A stretch of DNA of 64,000 nucleotides from Rasiella rasia (GCF_011044175.1 NZ_CP049057.1:387501-451500), one strand, 5' to 3'; shown: positions 1 through 8,969, numbered from the stretch's first letter. Numbers and translations are program-made. Notes: generated by a model from the sequence alone, not told the origin.

Positions 1-93
1 TCGGTTCAAATGACAGGGTTCCGAACTGGAATTTACCTAGTGACTGTTAAAACGGCAAATGCACAAGAAACGATAAAAGTTGTAAAAAGGTAA
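1..93 (+). CDS. C-terminal end of a T9SS-sorted secreted protein (5' end outside window)
   Basis: Frame 1 is open from the first base to TAA at 91-93, giving 30 residues. The tail has the hydrophobic-Gly pattern of a type A sorting domain (GIYLVTVKT followed by TIKVVKR), the final strands of the beta-sandwich recognised by the type IX secretion machinery. By family knowledge the domain is removed during export and the cargo is released or attached to the cell surface. The functional part of the protein lies outside the window, so nothing can be said about its activity. Confidence 0.8.
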   Translation, partial: SVQMTGFRTGIYLVTVKTANAQETIKVVKR

Positions 94-114
94 AGTACAC
101 ATTTTACATAATAG

Positions 115-166
115 GCACTCTGACTTAGTACAATCATAAAATTTTACTTTGTCAGGGTGTTTTTAT
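115..166 (+). terminator. Possible intrinsic terminator after the T9SS cargo tail
   Basis: An imperfect inverted repeat pairs 115-124 (GCACTCTGAC) with 151-160 (GTCAGGGTGT) and runs into a T-rich stretch. The loop of about 26 bases is long, so this is a moderate call. Confidence 0.4.
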
Positions 167-227
167 TTAGGTACTGCCTCAAAATCATGACGAATGTGTA
201 CTCTTGTAGCTTAGTTTACTAAAATCT

Positions 228-1112
228 GTGATTATTATTATATCTGAAACACATATCGTACCTCCATTAGATGTACCAATACGACTGCAAGAATATGGCG
301 TGGGTATTTTTATAAATGCAGCCACAAAATCGGCACTTAAGAAGGTACTGAAAAAAGAATATGTTTTAGTAAATAATCTAATCGCCACTACAGCCACAAT
401 GATTAAAGGTGGAGAAACGATTGTTTTAAATATTCCTGAGCGCAGCATACCCAAACCACTAGTCCTTAAATTGACTGTTATTTATGAAGATGATTATCTA
501 GCTGTTATTATGAAGCCAGCAGGAATACTAGTAAGTGGAAATTCCTTTAAAACTGTGAGAAATGCACTTTCCCAAAATCTACAGCCAAGTGCGTTAGGAG
601 ACGCTACGTCTCCACAGCCCGTACATAGGTTAGATTATGCAACTACGGGATTATTACTAATTGGTAAGACTAGCAGTAGTATACGCAGTCTAAATGCCCT
701 TTTTGAACATAAGGAGATTGAAAAAACATATTATGCTGTTACTATAGGCAGTATGCCTGCATATGGAACAATTAATCTTCCGGTAGATGGTAAAAAATCA
801 GTTTCTGAATATAATGTAAAAGAACATATAAGCTCCAAACGGTTTGAACAACTAAATTTAGTGGAATTGCATCCAAAAACGGGTAGAAGGCACCAACTGC
901 GTAAACATCTGTCGCATCTTGGAAACCCTATTCTCGGCGATAAGGAGTACGGTTATAAAGAACTTATTTTAAACGGCAAAGGATTGTATTTGCATGCCTA
1001 TTCGCTGCGTTTTTTGCATCCTTTTACCAAGAAGGAAATGATAGTAGTAAGTGATGTTCCAGAACGGTTTAAAAAATTATTTCCTAGAATCATAGATTCG
1101 CCAATGGTCTGA
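228..1112 (+). CDS. RluA-family RNA pseudouridine synthase
   Basis: A 294-residue pseudouridine synthase that isomerises uridine in rRNA or tRNA. The N-terminal part (about 15-70) has the short basic character of an S4-like RNA-binding domain. The catalytic motif HRLD is at 133-136 with Asp136 as nucleophile, followed by the ATTGLLL strand and, further on, the GRRHQLR motif typical of the RluA group. The start is GTG at 228: an in-frame stop lies 21 bases upstream and the protein aligns in character with family members from its first residues. The target base cannot be assigned from sequence. The gene stands alone between a T9SS cargo and trhA. Confidence 0.88.
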   Translation: MIIIISETHIVPPLDVPIRLQEYGVGIFINAATKSALKKVLKKEYVLVNNLIATTATMIKGGETIVLNIPERSIPKPLVLKLTVIYEDDYLAVIMKPAGILVSGNSFKTVRNALSQNLQPSALGDATSPQPVHRLDYATTGLLLIGKTSSSIRSLNALFEHKEIEKTYYAVTIGSMPAYGTINLPVDGKKSVSEYNVKEHISSKRFEQLNLVELHPKTGRRHQLRKHLSHLGNPILGDKEYGYKELILNGKGLYLHAYSLRFLHPFTKKEMIVVSDVPERFKKLFPRIIDSPMV

Positions 1113-1117
1113 AGCTA

Positions 1118-1200
1118 TCTTTGCAATAGCGATAGCAATGGCAGCTTATGCCGAGGCGTGCATCGAGGCATAACTACAATGGATAGCGCGGCGATTGCCA
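1118..1200. repeat. GC-rich palindromic repeat cluster between two genes
   Basis: This gap differs in composition from the AT-rich surroundings. TTATGCC (1146-1152) is inverted as GGCATAA (1167-1173), CGAGGC occurs twice (1152, 1164), CAATGG twice (1136, 1177) and ATAGC three times (1126, 1132, 1183). It could be a transcript-end hairpin for the upstream gene, although no T run follows, or a dispersed intergenic repeat. Confidence 0.45.
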
Positions 1201-1208
1201 TAAAAATT

Positions 1209-1832
1209 ATGAGAATTCAAACAGAAATAGAAGAAAAACTAAATACAGTCACCCATGGGTTCGGATTTCTATTAAGTCTATTAGGCTTTGCGCTTTTGTT
1301 TGTATTTAAAACCTACGAGACAGCTCAGGGTCTTTTGGGTATTATATTATACGGTATCTCACTATCTACACTTTACTTTGCTTCGACCATATATCACTAC
1401 ACCAAGAATGAGCAACGCAAGCTATTTTATAGGAAGCTTGACCATATTAGTATTTACTTACTTATTGCAGGTACCTATTCGCCAGTAGTTCTTATCGCGT
1501 TAGCAGACAGCAACGGATGGTTGCTTTTTTGGTTAGTTTGGGGAATAGCTATTGTAGGCACAATTTTAAAGATATTTTTTACTGGTAGGTTTGAAGCTAT
1601 TTCTTTGCTGTTGTATGTGGTAATGGGATGGCTAATTGTATTCGACTTTACTGCTTTAAGAGAGGCTGTGTCGCCCGAGGGCCTTTGGTTGCTTATGGGG
1701 GGAGGAATGGCTTATACGGGCGGAATTGTTTTTTACGTTATTGATAAAATACCCTTTAATCATGTAATCTGGCATCTTTTTGTTCTTACAGGGAGTATTT
1801 TACACTACTTATTTATATTGTTTGAGGTATAA
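1209..1832 (+). CDS. trhA: PAQR/hemolysin III family membrane protein (TrhA-like)
   Basis: A membrane protein of about 207 residues with seven predicted helices, of the hemolysin III/PAQR family. Family hallmarks are the N-terminal EEKLNTVTHGFG motif, the STIYHY motif after helix 2, a conserved KLDHISIYLLIAGTY segment, and a C-terminal HVIWHLFVL motif; the His and Asp residues are thought to bind a metal. Bacterial members affect membrane-fluidity homeostasis and the hemolysin name is historical. ATG at 1209 is preferred because the residues encoded from 1158 lie in the repeat-rich gap and do not resemble the family. It converges with the ZIP gene with no spacer. Confidence 0.85.
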   Translation: MRIQTEIEEKLNTVTHGFGFLLSLLGFALLFVFKTYETAQGLLGIILYGISLSTLYFASTIYHYTKNEQRKLFYRKLDHISIYLLIAGTYSPVVLIALADSNGWLLFWLVWGIAIVGTILKIFFTGRFEAISLLLYVVMGWLIVFDFTALREAVSPEGLWLLMGGGMAYTGGIVFYVIDKIPFNHVIWHLFVLTGSILHYLFILFEV

Positions 1833-2501
1833 TTAGATAAAATAAGCAATGATAACGGCAATAAATACGGCAATCATTTTAGAAAGATTAAACGTGTGAT
1901 TTTTTGAGCTTTCAAACAATATTGTAGTTGATACGTGAAGAAATATTCCAATAGCTACTGCGTTGATCTCGTTGGCATAAACTTTTAAAGGTGGCATGCT
2001 ACTCATAAGGTAACTGCCCAAGGGTGTCATTACTGCAAAAAGCAATAAGAAACTTAGCGTTGTGCTTTTTTTGTATCCTGCTTTTGTGAAGAACAAGGCA
2101 AGAATAATTGCAATAGGTATTTTGTGCACTAGTACGCCATAGAACATGGCACTATTATCAACTAAGGGAACACCTTCGATAAGTGCGTGTAATGATAGGC
2201 TAACAAACAATAAAAGTGGAAATGTTTTTTTATCTGAATGCATATGAACATGCCCGTGCTCTGCACCCTTTGAAAAGAAATCGAGTATAATTTGAAGTAA
2301 AATACCTACCATGATGAACACCCCGATATGTTCTGAAGAAGATTCAAACACCTCCGGTAACAATTCAAATAGTGTAGTGGCTAGTAGAAAGGCACCACTA
2401 AAAGCGAGAATAATTGGTAGCTGTGGAAGTTCTTTTTTCTGAAAAAGAAGCGCTACTATATATCCTACAACTACTGCTAGAAAAAGTGCGAGATATTCCA
2501 T
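1833..2501 (-). CDS. ZIP-family divalent metal transporter
   Basis: A 222-residue inner-membrane transporter importing zinc or another divalent cation. The metal-site helices carry HALIEG (105-110) and HKIP (126-129), and a cytoplasmic loop at about 81-88 is histidine rich (EHGHVHMH), as in ZIP proteins. About seven to eight hydrophobic segments fill the rest. The ATG shares one base with the stop of the upstream methyltransferase (TAATG), so the two are probably translationally coupled. Metal preference cannot be deduced. Confidence 0.85.
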   Translation of the reverse strand: MEYLALFLAVVVGYIVALLFQKKELPQLPIILAFSGAFLLATTLFELLPEVFESSSEHIGVFIMVGILLQIILDFFSKGAEHGHVHMHSDKKTFPLLLFVSLSLHALIEGVPLVDNSAMFYGVLVHKIPIAIILALFFTKAGYKKSTTLSFLLLFAVMTPLGSYLMSSMPPLKVYANEINAVAIGIFLHVSTTILFESSKNHTFNLSKMIAVFIAVIIAYFI

Positions 2502-3235
2502 TATCTAAAAATTAAAATTAAACGCTCAGAAGTTTCTTCGTGAAAGGGAGCTAAGCTGTAATCTCCAAAAATATGCACAAGCTCTAATCCAGCCCGCTCA
2601 AAATATTGTTTAAAATCTACAAGTGTTAATGCCTTTACACGTTCTTTAAAGGTGTATGAAGTCTCAGCATCTTTAAATGAAATTTTCTTAATTATATGTC
2701 CTTCTTCAATATATCGTTCTATATAAAATGTGATATGGTCTACTACTTTTGTTTCTGAAGGCACCAAATTAGTTAGTACATTTTTTACATTCATAAAGTC
2801 TATTACAGCATGGCCATCTTCGTTAAGCTCCTGCTTAATTGCCTTGATTGTGCGTAAATTATCTTCTTCGGTGTCAAAATAACCGAAACTTGTAAAGAGA
2901 TTAAAAACTGCATTAAATGTGGCTGGAAATGGAATGCACATATCATGTACTTTAAACCGAAGGTTGTCTGTTTCAAACTGTTTGGCATGTGCAATACTTG
3001 CTTCAGATAGATCAACGCCTGTTACGTTAAATCCCATTTTACTTAAAGAAATAGCATGCCGACCTTTTCCGCAGGCAAGATCTAAGATGGTATCTTCTTT
3101 TTCTAGGGAAAGAAATGTAGTTAGCCTTTTCATAAATGAATTGGCTTCTTCATGACCTCTATCCTTATATAAAATGTGATAATAGGGCGTGTCAAACCAC
3201 GAACTATACCAAGCACCCATTTTTTCTTTTTGCAT
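2501..3235 (-). CDS. Class I SAM-dependent methyltransferase
   Basis: A 244-residue soluble methyltransferase. The AdoMet-binding motif I LDLACGKGRH is at 51-60, followed by an acidic residue at the end of the second strand (GVDLSE) and a later DFMN segment. The substrate is unknown; the fold also serves small molecules, quinones and proteins. It is the first gene of a two-gene unit with the ZIP transporter. A promoter box lies 18-25 bases upstream of the ATG (3253-3260, minus strand). Confidence 0.8.
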   Translation of the reverse strand: MQKEKMGAWYSSWFDTPYYHILYKDRGHEEANSFMKRLTTFLSLEKEDTILDLACGKGRHAISLSKMGFNVTGVDLSEASIAHAKQFETDNLRFKVHDMCIPFPATFNAVFNLFTSFGYFDTEEDNLRTIKAIKQELNEDGHAVIDFMNVKNVLTNLVPSETKVVDHITFYIERYIEEGHIIKKISFKDAETSYTFKERVKALTLVDFKQYFERAGLELVHIFGDYSLAPFHEETSERLILIFR

Positions 3236-3252
3236 CTCTTAATTTTGCAGTG

Positions 3253-3271
3253 CAAAAATACTGTATTTTTG
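3253..3271. promoter_or_regulatory. Back-to-back divergent -7 boxes forming a perfect palindrome
   Basis: CAAAAATA (3253-3260), a CTG spacer and TATTTTTG (3264-3271) form a 19-base palindrome with a single-base centre. Each arm matches the Bacteroidota -7 consensus TAnnTTTG. The minus arm would drive the methyltransferase/ZIP pair and the plus arm the THUMP methyltransferase with a leader of about 75 bases. The two promoters are so close that they would exclude each other. Confidence 0.55.
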
Positions 3272-3351
3272 TTCCTTTAAATTGTTCTAGTCGTTTTTTC
3301 AGGAATTAATAGACTATAATTAACTATATACCTACTACCGCAGGCATTATT

Positions 3352-4509
3352 ATGACAAAAAACTTTAAAATGGTGGCAAAGACCCTCTATGGTCTTGAAG
3401 AGCTGCTCGCACAAGAATTAAGGCAATTAGGTGCTTCTAACATTGAAATAGGCACTCGAAATGTTTCTTTTGAAGGCGATACGGGCTTTATGTATAAGGT
3501 AAATTTATGCTGTAGAACCGCCATAAAAGTTTTAAAACCAATTACTGCCTTCAATATTTTTACAGAAGAAGATTTATATAAGAAGATTTACGCCATTCCG
3601 TGGGAGCACTATATGGAGGCAGATGGTAGCCTTGCAGTAGACTCTACCGTGTATTCTGAAAAATTTACACATTCGCAATATATTTCTTTAAAAACGAAAG
3701 ATGCTATTGTAGACCGATTTAGAGATAAAGAGGGGGAACGCCCTGACGTAGATTTAGACCATCCAACGTTACGAATTAATGTACATATTGATAGAAATAT
3801 ATGTACGGTTTCACTAGATAGTTCTGGAGCTTCATTACATAAAAGAGGATATAAAGTTGAAAATACATTAGCGCCAATCAACGAAGTGCTGGCTGCAGGA
3901 ATTATTATGCTTACCGGTTGGAGTGGTCAATGCGACTTTATGGATCCTATGTGCGGGAGTGGAACTATAGCTACCGAAGCGGCTATGATTGCCTGTAATA
4001 TTCCGCCAAACTTGAATAGAGATGAATTTGGCTTCGAAACATGGCCAGATTTTGATGTAGATCTATACGAAGTTATAGAGAATGCCGCCTTAAAGAAAAT
4101 AAAAGACTTTCATTTCAAAATATACGCTTCAGATAAAGATGCTTTTGCACTACGGAAAGCAAAAGCAAATATTAAAAGTGCTAACCTTTCAGAATTTATA
4201 GAAGTAAAAGAGCAAGATTTCTTTGAAAGTAAAAAAGAAACAGAGCGCTCTATGTTTATAGTTTTTAATCCACCGTACGATGAGCGTCTGTCATTAGACG
4301 ACATTGAGGCCTTTTACGGGAGTATAGGCAATACCTTAAAGCGTGGATATCCAGGTACACAAGCATGGATGATTACCAGTAATATGGAAGCCTTAAAACG
4401 CGTTGGATTACGTCCGTCGCGACGTATTAAGTTGTATAACGGTAAGTTAGAGAGTAAATTAGTGCGCTACGATATGTATGAGGGAAGTAAAAAGGCGAAG
4501 AAAAATTAA
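3352..4509 (+). CDS. rlmL: THUMP-domain 23S rRNA guanine-N2 methyltransferase (RlmL type)
   Basis: A 385-residue RNA methyltransferase. Residues about 1-160 form a ferredoxin-like plus THUMP RNA-binding module; the Rossmann domain follows with the AdoMet motif DPMCGSGT (198-205) and the catalytic NPPY (306-309), which selects exocyclic amines of guanine. The family (COG0116) makes m2G2445 in E. coli 23S rRNA; that specificity is inferred here. It lacks the second methyltransferase domain (RlmK) fused in gammaproteobacteria, as is normal for Bacteroidota. The start follows a leader of about 75 bases. Confidence 0.85.
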   Translation: MTKNFKMVAKTLYGLEELLAQELRQLGASNIEIGTRNVSFEGDTGFMYKVNLCCRTAIKVLKPITAFNIFTEEDLYKKIYAIPWEHYMEADGSLAVDSTVYSEKFTHSQYISLKTKDAIVDRFRDKEGERPDVDLDHPTLRINVHIDRNICTVSLDSSGASLHKRGYKVENTLAPINEVLAAGIIMLTGWSGQCDFMDPMCGSGTIATEAAMIACNIPPNLNRDEFGFETWPDFDVDLYEVIENAALKKIKDFHFKIYASDKDAFALRKAKANIKSANLSEFIEVKEQDFFESKKETERSMFIVFNPPYDERLSLDDIEAFYGSIGNTLKRGYPGTQAWMITSNMEALKRVGLRPSRRIKLYNGKLESKLVRYDMYEGSKKAKKN

Positions 4510-4526
4510 TCGTAAACTTCTACTAA

Positions 4527-5228
4527 TTACTTCTTATAAAATGGAATTAAATACGAAATTGTATACCCATACCCAACACCAAATTGGCTAAAATCATAGG
4601 TACGATTAAACCCTGGGATAATTAAGTTGTCGAAGTTTTCTGGTTTGTCGTCTGTAATTTTTCGTTTTAGTTGCAGATTGATGGAGAGATACAGGTTGTT
4701 AAGCACTTCCGTTTTAATACCTACAATGAGCTCTGCCCAATGCCCTGTTAACCCAGAATATTCAATGTTTTCGTCGCGTACTGCTGTTTCAAAAGCTGGG
4801 TTGCTTGTGTAAATGTTATAGCTGTCTAGTTCTTGCGAGAAGGTAGAAAAACCATACCGTAATCCGCCGAATATAGCATTATTCATATTTAGCCAATTGT
4901 TATAAGCGTTTAAATCGGCACCAATTTTAATATAGCTTCCGTTGGTAATTGCGCGTAACCCGTCTTCATCCCAAACTCTATCACTTGTCCCTAACTCTAC
5001 AGCTGCGTATATTTTATTTGTGAGCCTATAGTCTGCGTTAATTTCAAAGCCGGTAAAACCATCTTCAAAAGCCGTCCTGGCTAGTTTTGAGATGTCTACA
5101 CCCACACGAATACCATACTTACTGTTTTTTACCAGTGTGTCGGCAGGAGTGGAGGTATCTTGCGCAATCATAGAAATTGACGCAAGCAGTAGGCTAAAAC
5201 CTAATAGAAAGGTGTGCTTCAATTTCAT
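4527..5228 (-). CDS. Outer-membrane beta-barrel-like protein, DUF6048 type
   Basis: A 233-residue exported protein. The start chosen is ATG at 5228, giving a classical signal peptide (KLKHTFLLGF, then SMIAQ before the cleavage site); an ORF extension to 5288 would precede it with an unlikely sequence. The body alternates polar and hydrophobic residues with repeated aromatic-Gly turns and ends in a strand (YLIPFYKK), as expected for a small beta barrel. It overlaps the end of the DUF6452 lipoprotein by 35 bases. I recall these two families side by side downstream of rlmD in many flavobacteria; function is unknown. Confidence 0.72.
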   Translation of the reverse strand: MKLKHTFLLGFSLLLASISMIAQDTSTPADTLVKNSKYGIRVGVDISKLARTAFEDGFTGFEINADYRLTNKIYAAVELGTSDRVWDEDGLRAITNGSYIKIGADLNAYNNWLNMNNAIFGGLRYGFSTFSQELDSYNIYTSNPAFETAVRDENIEYSGLTGHWAELIVGIKTEVLNNLYLSINLQLKRKITDDKPENFDNLIIPGFNRTYDFSQFGVGYGYTISYLIPFYKK

Positions 5229-5697
5229 CTGTAATATTAGTTTGTAAAACCTGAAACGAGGTAATCCAATTGTCGGTATCCTGTTCAAGTTCAGTTGTAA
5301 AATTAGTATATGTTGTTTTAAATCCGCATGCTCGGTTTACGTATTGTTCGTCTCTTAGGTAGGTAAACTGAAGGTTGTCGGCATTTGTGGTTTCTTCATC
5401 ATCGTCGTCATTAAGCGTAAAAATGAGATTTGTAATATTCATTTCAGTATCAAGAGGGATCGCGATAGAATCGGTTGGCTCGGTATTGCTGTAGACAAAG
5501 GTGCTATCACTGTTATTTTTCCGAACTACGAGATTGGTTACGCTTTTTCCTTGTAGCGGATTCGCATTATCTTTAAATGTGATTATAAGCAGTGGTGTAA
5601 CTGCCTCGGCAGGGTCGCATATGTCATCTCGCGTACACCCTGCAAAAATGGATGCGGCTATAAACAGTACTACGGAAATTTTAAAAATTAATTTCAA
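5194..5697 (-). CDS. DUF6452-type lipoprotein
   Basis: A 167-residue predicted lipoprotein with the lipobox IFAGC (Cys20) after a short hydrophobic signal. The mature part is acidic and beta-rich and holds a run of Asp/Glu (DDDDEE). The start is TTG at 5697, overlapping the TGA of rlmD as TTGA, so translation is probably coupled to rlmD; no ATG lies before the signal peptide. The 3' end overlaps the barrel gene. Function is unknown; the constant company of DUF6048 suggests the two act together in the outer membrane. Confidence 0.75.
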   Translation of the reverse strand: MKLIFKISVVLFIAASIFAGCTRDDICDPAEAVTPLLIITFKDNANPLQGKSVTNLVVRKNNSDSTFVYSNTEPTDSIAIPLDTEMNITNLIFTLNDDDDEETTNADNLQFTYLRDEQYVNRACGFKTTYTNFTTELEQDTDNWITSFQVLQTNITDEIEAHLSIRF

Positions 5698-7109
5698 GCG
5701 TTTCTTTTTTCTAAAAGTACAACATTTTCTACATGGTGCGTTTGTGGAAACATATCTACGGGCTGCACTTTAGTTACTTTATAATATTCATCTAATAACG
5801 ACAAATCTCTAGCCTGAGTTGCACTGTTACAGCTAACATATACAATCTTAGGTGCTGCCAAGGCAATGAGCTGTGCTACAACATCTTTGTGCATACCATC
5901 TCTTGGAGGGTCGGTTATTACTACATCTGCAGCGCCATATTGGTTCACAAAATCTTGATTAAACACGTTTTTCATATCACCCACCAAGAACTCAACGTTG
6001 GTAATACCGTTTAATTGCGCATTTTCTTTGGCTGCCGTAATTGCATCTGGTACAGATTCTACACCAATCACTTTTTTTGCCTTTTTCGCTACAAACTGAG
6101 CTATCGTACCAGTTCCTGTGTATAAATCGTAAACTAATTCTTTTCCCGTTAGCCCAGCAAAATCACGTGTAATTTTGTACAATTCATATGCTTGCTCACT
6201 ATTAGTTTGGTAAAAGGATTTGGCATTGATTTTAAATTGTAGCCCTTCCATTTCTTCAAAAATATGGTCTCTTCCTTTGTAGCAAATTACTTCTTGGTCG
6301 TAAATGGTATCGTTGCCTTTGTTATTAATTACATATTGTATAGAGGTAATTTCAGGAAACTTTAAGGCTAGGGCATCTAAAAGAGCTTCTCTTTTGCCTT
6401 TGTGGTCTTCAAACATTTGCAATACAATCATGATTTCACCAATGCTGGTGGTACGAATCATAAGCGTACGAAGCATGCCTTCTTGCTTCCTTGTGTTGTA
6501 AAATGGCATATCTAGTCGTTGCCCTTCATCTTTCACAAAATCTCGTATAGCATTGCTAGGATCCCTTTGTAAATGACATTTGTTCAAGTCTAGAATTTTA
6601 TCCCACATGCCTGGGATATGAAATCCGAGTGCATTTTTATTTTCTATTTGTATATCGCTCTGGATTTGTTCTAAGGTGAGCCACTTATTACTACTGAAAG
6701 AGAATTCCATTTTATTACGATAGAAATATTGCGCATCTGAGCCCAAAATAGGGGTAACGTTGGGCAATTCAATATGGCCTATGCGTGTTAGATTATTTAC
6801 AACTTCTTTCTGCTTGTAAAATAATTGGTGTTCATAGCCCATGTTTTGCCATTTACAACCACCACAGGTTCCAAAATGTTGGCAAACAGGTTCAACACGT
6901 TTTTCTGAAAGTTTAGCCACCGAAATCGCTGTGCCTTCGTAATAGGCTTTTCTTTTTTTCGTGGTTTGAATAGTGACAACATCACCAGGTACGGCGTTAT
7001 TAATAAAAACCACGCGACCATCTTCTGCTCTCGCTACGGCTTTCCCTTTTGCACCAGCATCAATCACTTCTAAGTCTTCTAGAATAACTCTTTTATTTCG
7101 TCTTGCCAT
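5694..7109 (-). CDS. rlmD: 23S rRNA (uracil-5-)-methyltransferase RlmD
   Basis: About 471 residues. It makes m5U1939-type modifications in 23S rRNA using AdoMet. An N-terminal TRAM domain (about 1-60) is followed by the iron-sulfur ligands CQHFGTCGGC, the AdoMet region VYDLYTGTGT, the DPPRDGMH motif and the catalytic nucleophile in YVSCNS near the C-terminus. ATG at 7109 is preferred over 7133 because a consensus -7 box (7115-7122) lies inside the longer reading. First gene of a three-gene coupled unit with the DUF6452 and DUF6048 genes. Confidence 0.92.
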   Translation of the reverse strand: MARRNKRVILEDLEVIDAGAKGKAVARAEDGRVVFINNAVPGDVVTIQTTKKRKAYYEGTAISVAKLSEKRVEPVCQHFGTCGGCKWQNMGYEHQLFYKQKEVVNNLTRIGHIELPNVTPILGSDAQYFYRNKMEFSFSSNKWLTLEQIQSDIQIENKNALGFHIPGMWDKILDLNKCHLQRDPSNAIRDFVKDEGQRLDMPFYNTRKQEGMLRTLMIRTTSIGEIMIVLQMFEDHKGKREALLDALALKFPEITSIQYVINNKGNDTIYDQEVICYKGRDHIFEEMEGLQFKINAKSFYQTNSEQAYELYKITRDFAGLTGKELVYDLYTGTGTIAQFVAKKAKKVIGVESVPDAITAAKENAQLNGITNVEFLVGDMKNVFNQDFVNQYGAADVVITDPPRDGMHKDVVAQLIALAAPKIVYVSCNSATQARDLSLLDEYYKVTKVQPVDMFPQTHHVENVVLLEKRNA

Positions 7110-7114
7110 AAGCG

Positions 7115-7122
7115 CAAAAGTA
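7115..7122 (-). promoter_or_regulatory. -7 promoter box of the rlmD unit
   Basis: On the minus strand TACTTTTG matches TAnnTTTG exactly and is followed by only five bases before ATG 7109. A T-rich stretch sits about 20 bases further upstream. Transcription would begin at or next to the start codon, which also decides the start of rlmD. Confidence 0.55.
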
Positions 7123-7264
7123 CCATGTTTCATTTAAAAATGTGTAGTATTTTTAGTAATTTGCGCCCAAGGATGATTTCTCTCCTCCGCTGAATTTTCG
7201 AGCTTTCGAAAGAATAAAGGTATAGAAGGAATTTTTTAACTTTCACTTTAAAATTTTAAATGTT

Positions 7265-8509
7265 ATGTCAGTAACAGAACAATCCTTGTCACAACAAGCA
7301 ATTGACCTAGAGAACAAATATGGAGCCCATAATTACCACCCCCTACCTGTTGTTTTAAGCAGGGGAGAAGGTGTGCATGTTTGGGATGTAGAAGGAAAGA
7401 AATACTACGACTTTCTTTCAGCCTACAGCGCGGTAAATCAAGGGCATTGTCACCCTGCAATTGTAAATGCAATGACAGCCCAAGCGCAAACATTATCGCT
7501 AACGTCTAGAGCTTTTTATAATGACATTTTAGGAACTTATGAAAAGTATGCTAGTACGTATTTCAACTTCGATAAATTATTACCAATGAATACAGGCGCC
7601 GAAGCGGTAGAAACTGCTTTAAAGATTTGTCGACGTTGGGCGTACGAGAAGAAGGGAATTGCTGAAAACCAAGCGGAAATTGTTGTGTGTGAGAATAATT
7701 TCCACGGAAGAACAACTACTATAATTTCATTTAGTAATGATCCTGTGGCTAGAGGAAACTTTGGACCATACACAGATGGGTTTATGAAAATTGAATATGA
7801 TAATTTAGATGCTTTGCGTATTGCCTTAGAGGGTAACTCTAATATTGCTGGTTTTCTTGTAGAACCAATTCAGGGAGAAGCGGGTGTGTACGTTCCTTCT
7901 GAAAATTATCTTCGTGATGCAAAAGCGTTATGTGAAAAGCACAATGTGTTGTTTATTGCTGACGAAGTTCAAACTGGTATCGCAAGAACAGGGAAGCTAT
8001 TAGCTGTAGATTATGAAGATGTAAAACCAGATATCTTAATACTTGGTAAAGCACTGAGTGGTGGTGCATATCCGGTGTCTGCTGTACTCGCAGACGACGA
8101 GGTTATGAGTGTAATCACTCCAGGATCACACGGCTCAACTTTTGGTGGAAATCCAATAGCGGCAGCTGTAGCAATGGCTGCTTTAAAGGTTGTAAAAGAT
8201 GAGCAGTTAGCAGATAATGCGTATAGGTTGGGAATGCTGTTTAGAGACAAAATGAATGAATACATTGAAACGAGTAGTATTTGCAAACTAGTACGTGGTA
8301 AAGGGTTATTAAATGCTATTGTAATTAACGATAGTGAAGAAAGTGATACCGCTTGGAATATTTGTTTACGTTTACGCGACAATGGATTGTTAGCTAAGCC
8401 TACTCATGGAAATATCATTCGTTTTGCTCCACCATTGGTGATGACTGAGGCAGAGTTGTTAGATTGTGTATCTATTATCACTAACACTCTAAAAGAATTT
8501 GAGGATTAA
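7265..8509 (+). CDS. rocD: Ornithine--oxo-acid transaminase
   Basis: A 414-residue fold-type I PLP enzyme that transfers the delta-amino group of ornithine to 2-oxoglutarate, giving glutamate-5-semialdehyde and glutamate. Conserved features are [10 protein letters not shown] (112-120), the NFHGRT loop, the ADEVQTG metal/PLP phosphate segment and the PLP lysine in LGKALSGG (Lys262). Length and motifs fit ornithine aminotransferase better than acetylornithine aminotransferase. The gene is monocistronic and ends at a strong terminator. With the proline dehydrogenase in this window it points to arginine and proline catabolism feeding glutamate. Confidence 0.92.
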   Translation: MSVTEQSLSQQAIDLENKYGAHNYHPLPVVLSRGEGVHVWDVEGKKYYDFLSAYSAVNQGHCHPAIVNAMTAQAQTLSLTSRAFYNDILGTYEKYASTYFNFDKLLPMNTGAEAVETALKICRRWAYEKKGIAENQAEIVVCENNFHGRTTTIISFSNDPVARGNFGPYTDGFMKIEYDNLDALRIALEGNSNIAGFLVEPIQGEAGVYVPSENYLRDAKALCEKHNVLFIADEVQTGIARTGKLLAVDYEDVKPDILILGKALSGGAYPVSAVLADDEVMSVITPGSHGSTFGGNPIAAAVAMAALKVVKDEQLADNAYRLGMLFRDKMNEYIETSSICKLVRGKGLLNAIVINDSEESDTAWNICLRLRDNGLLAKPTHGNIIRFAPPLVMTEAELLDCVSIITNTLKEFED

Positions 8510-8533
8510 CTAGTTATTCAAACAGTTTTAAAC

Positions 8534-8567
8534 AAAAAAATGCGGCTGGAGAGCCGCATTTTTTATT
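8534..8567. terminator. Bidirectional intrinsic terminator between rocD and the CCC-motif gene
   Basis: TGCGGCT (8541-8547) pairs with AGCCGCA (8552-8558) around a GGAG loop. It is flanked by A7 on the left and T6 on the right, so it can terminate transcripts from both convergent genes. Confidence 0.9.
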
Positions 8568-8584
8568 CGTTTATGTTCTAAAAA

Positions 8585-8908
8585 TTACATTCCGTATTGT
8601 TCCAACATTTCTTGGTTCATATTCATGATACCGTCTGCACCTAACGTAGCAAACAAGAAAATTGTATATCCTAAATAGATAACATTTAAAATGATACCAA
8701 TGATAGCAAGAATTTTACCTGTTTTTACGTTCTGATAACCAGAATACTGTTCAGGATTAGCCATGTATGTTGCGGTAGCTTTCTTGGCCATTACCATGGC
8801 AATAATACCAAAGATAAGACCTAAGACTCCATAGCAACAGCAAGTTACGATTGAGATAATACCGAAAACTAGGATGAGGGTTGCATTGGGTAATTTTTGT
8901 TGTTCCAT
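8585..8908 (-). CDS. CCC-motif small membrane protein
   Basis: A 107-residue membrane protein. Helix 1 (about 8-40) contains the triple cysteine TCCCYG in a glycine-rich hydrophobic segment; helix 2 (about 66-92) follows the NVKTGK turn. The arrangement matches a Bacteroidota family named for the CCC motif and related to DUF4190. Function is unknown. It is the last gene of a possible unit with the DUF2752 protein and the T9SS cargo, separated from the DUF2752 gene by 61 bases. Confidence 0.78.
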   Translation of the reverse strand: MEQQKLPNATLILVFGIISIVTCCCYGVLGLIFGIIAMVMAKKATATYMANPEQYSGYQNVKTGKILAIIGIILNVIYLGYTIFLFATLGADGIMNMNQEMLEQYGM

Positions 8909-8969
8909 AATTTGAGAGTTGATTAATTAATTTTTGAGATGAATAAATATAGGTAAAAAGATATTCTTT

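Noticed and set aside
228-454. Minus-strand frame 185-454 opposite the RluA gene
   Set aside because: It lies within a well-supported gene on the other strand and has no recognisable features.
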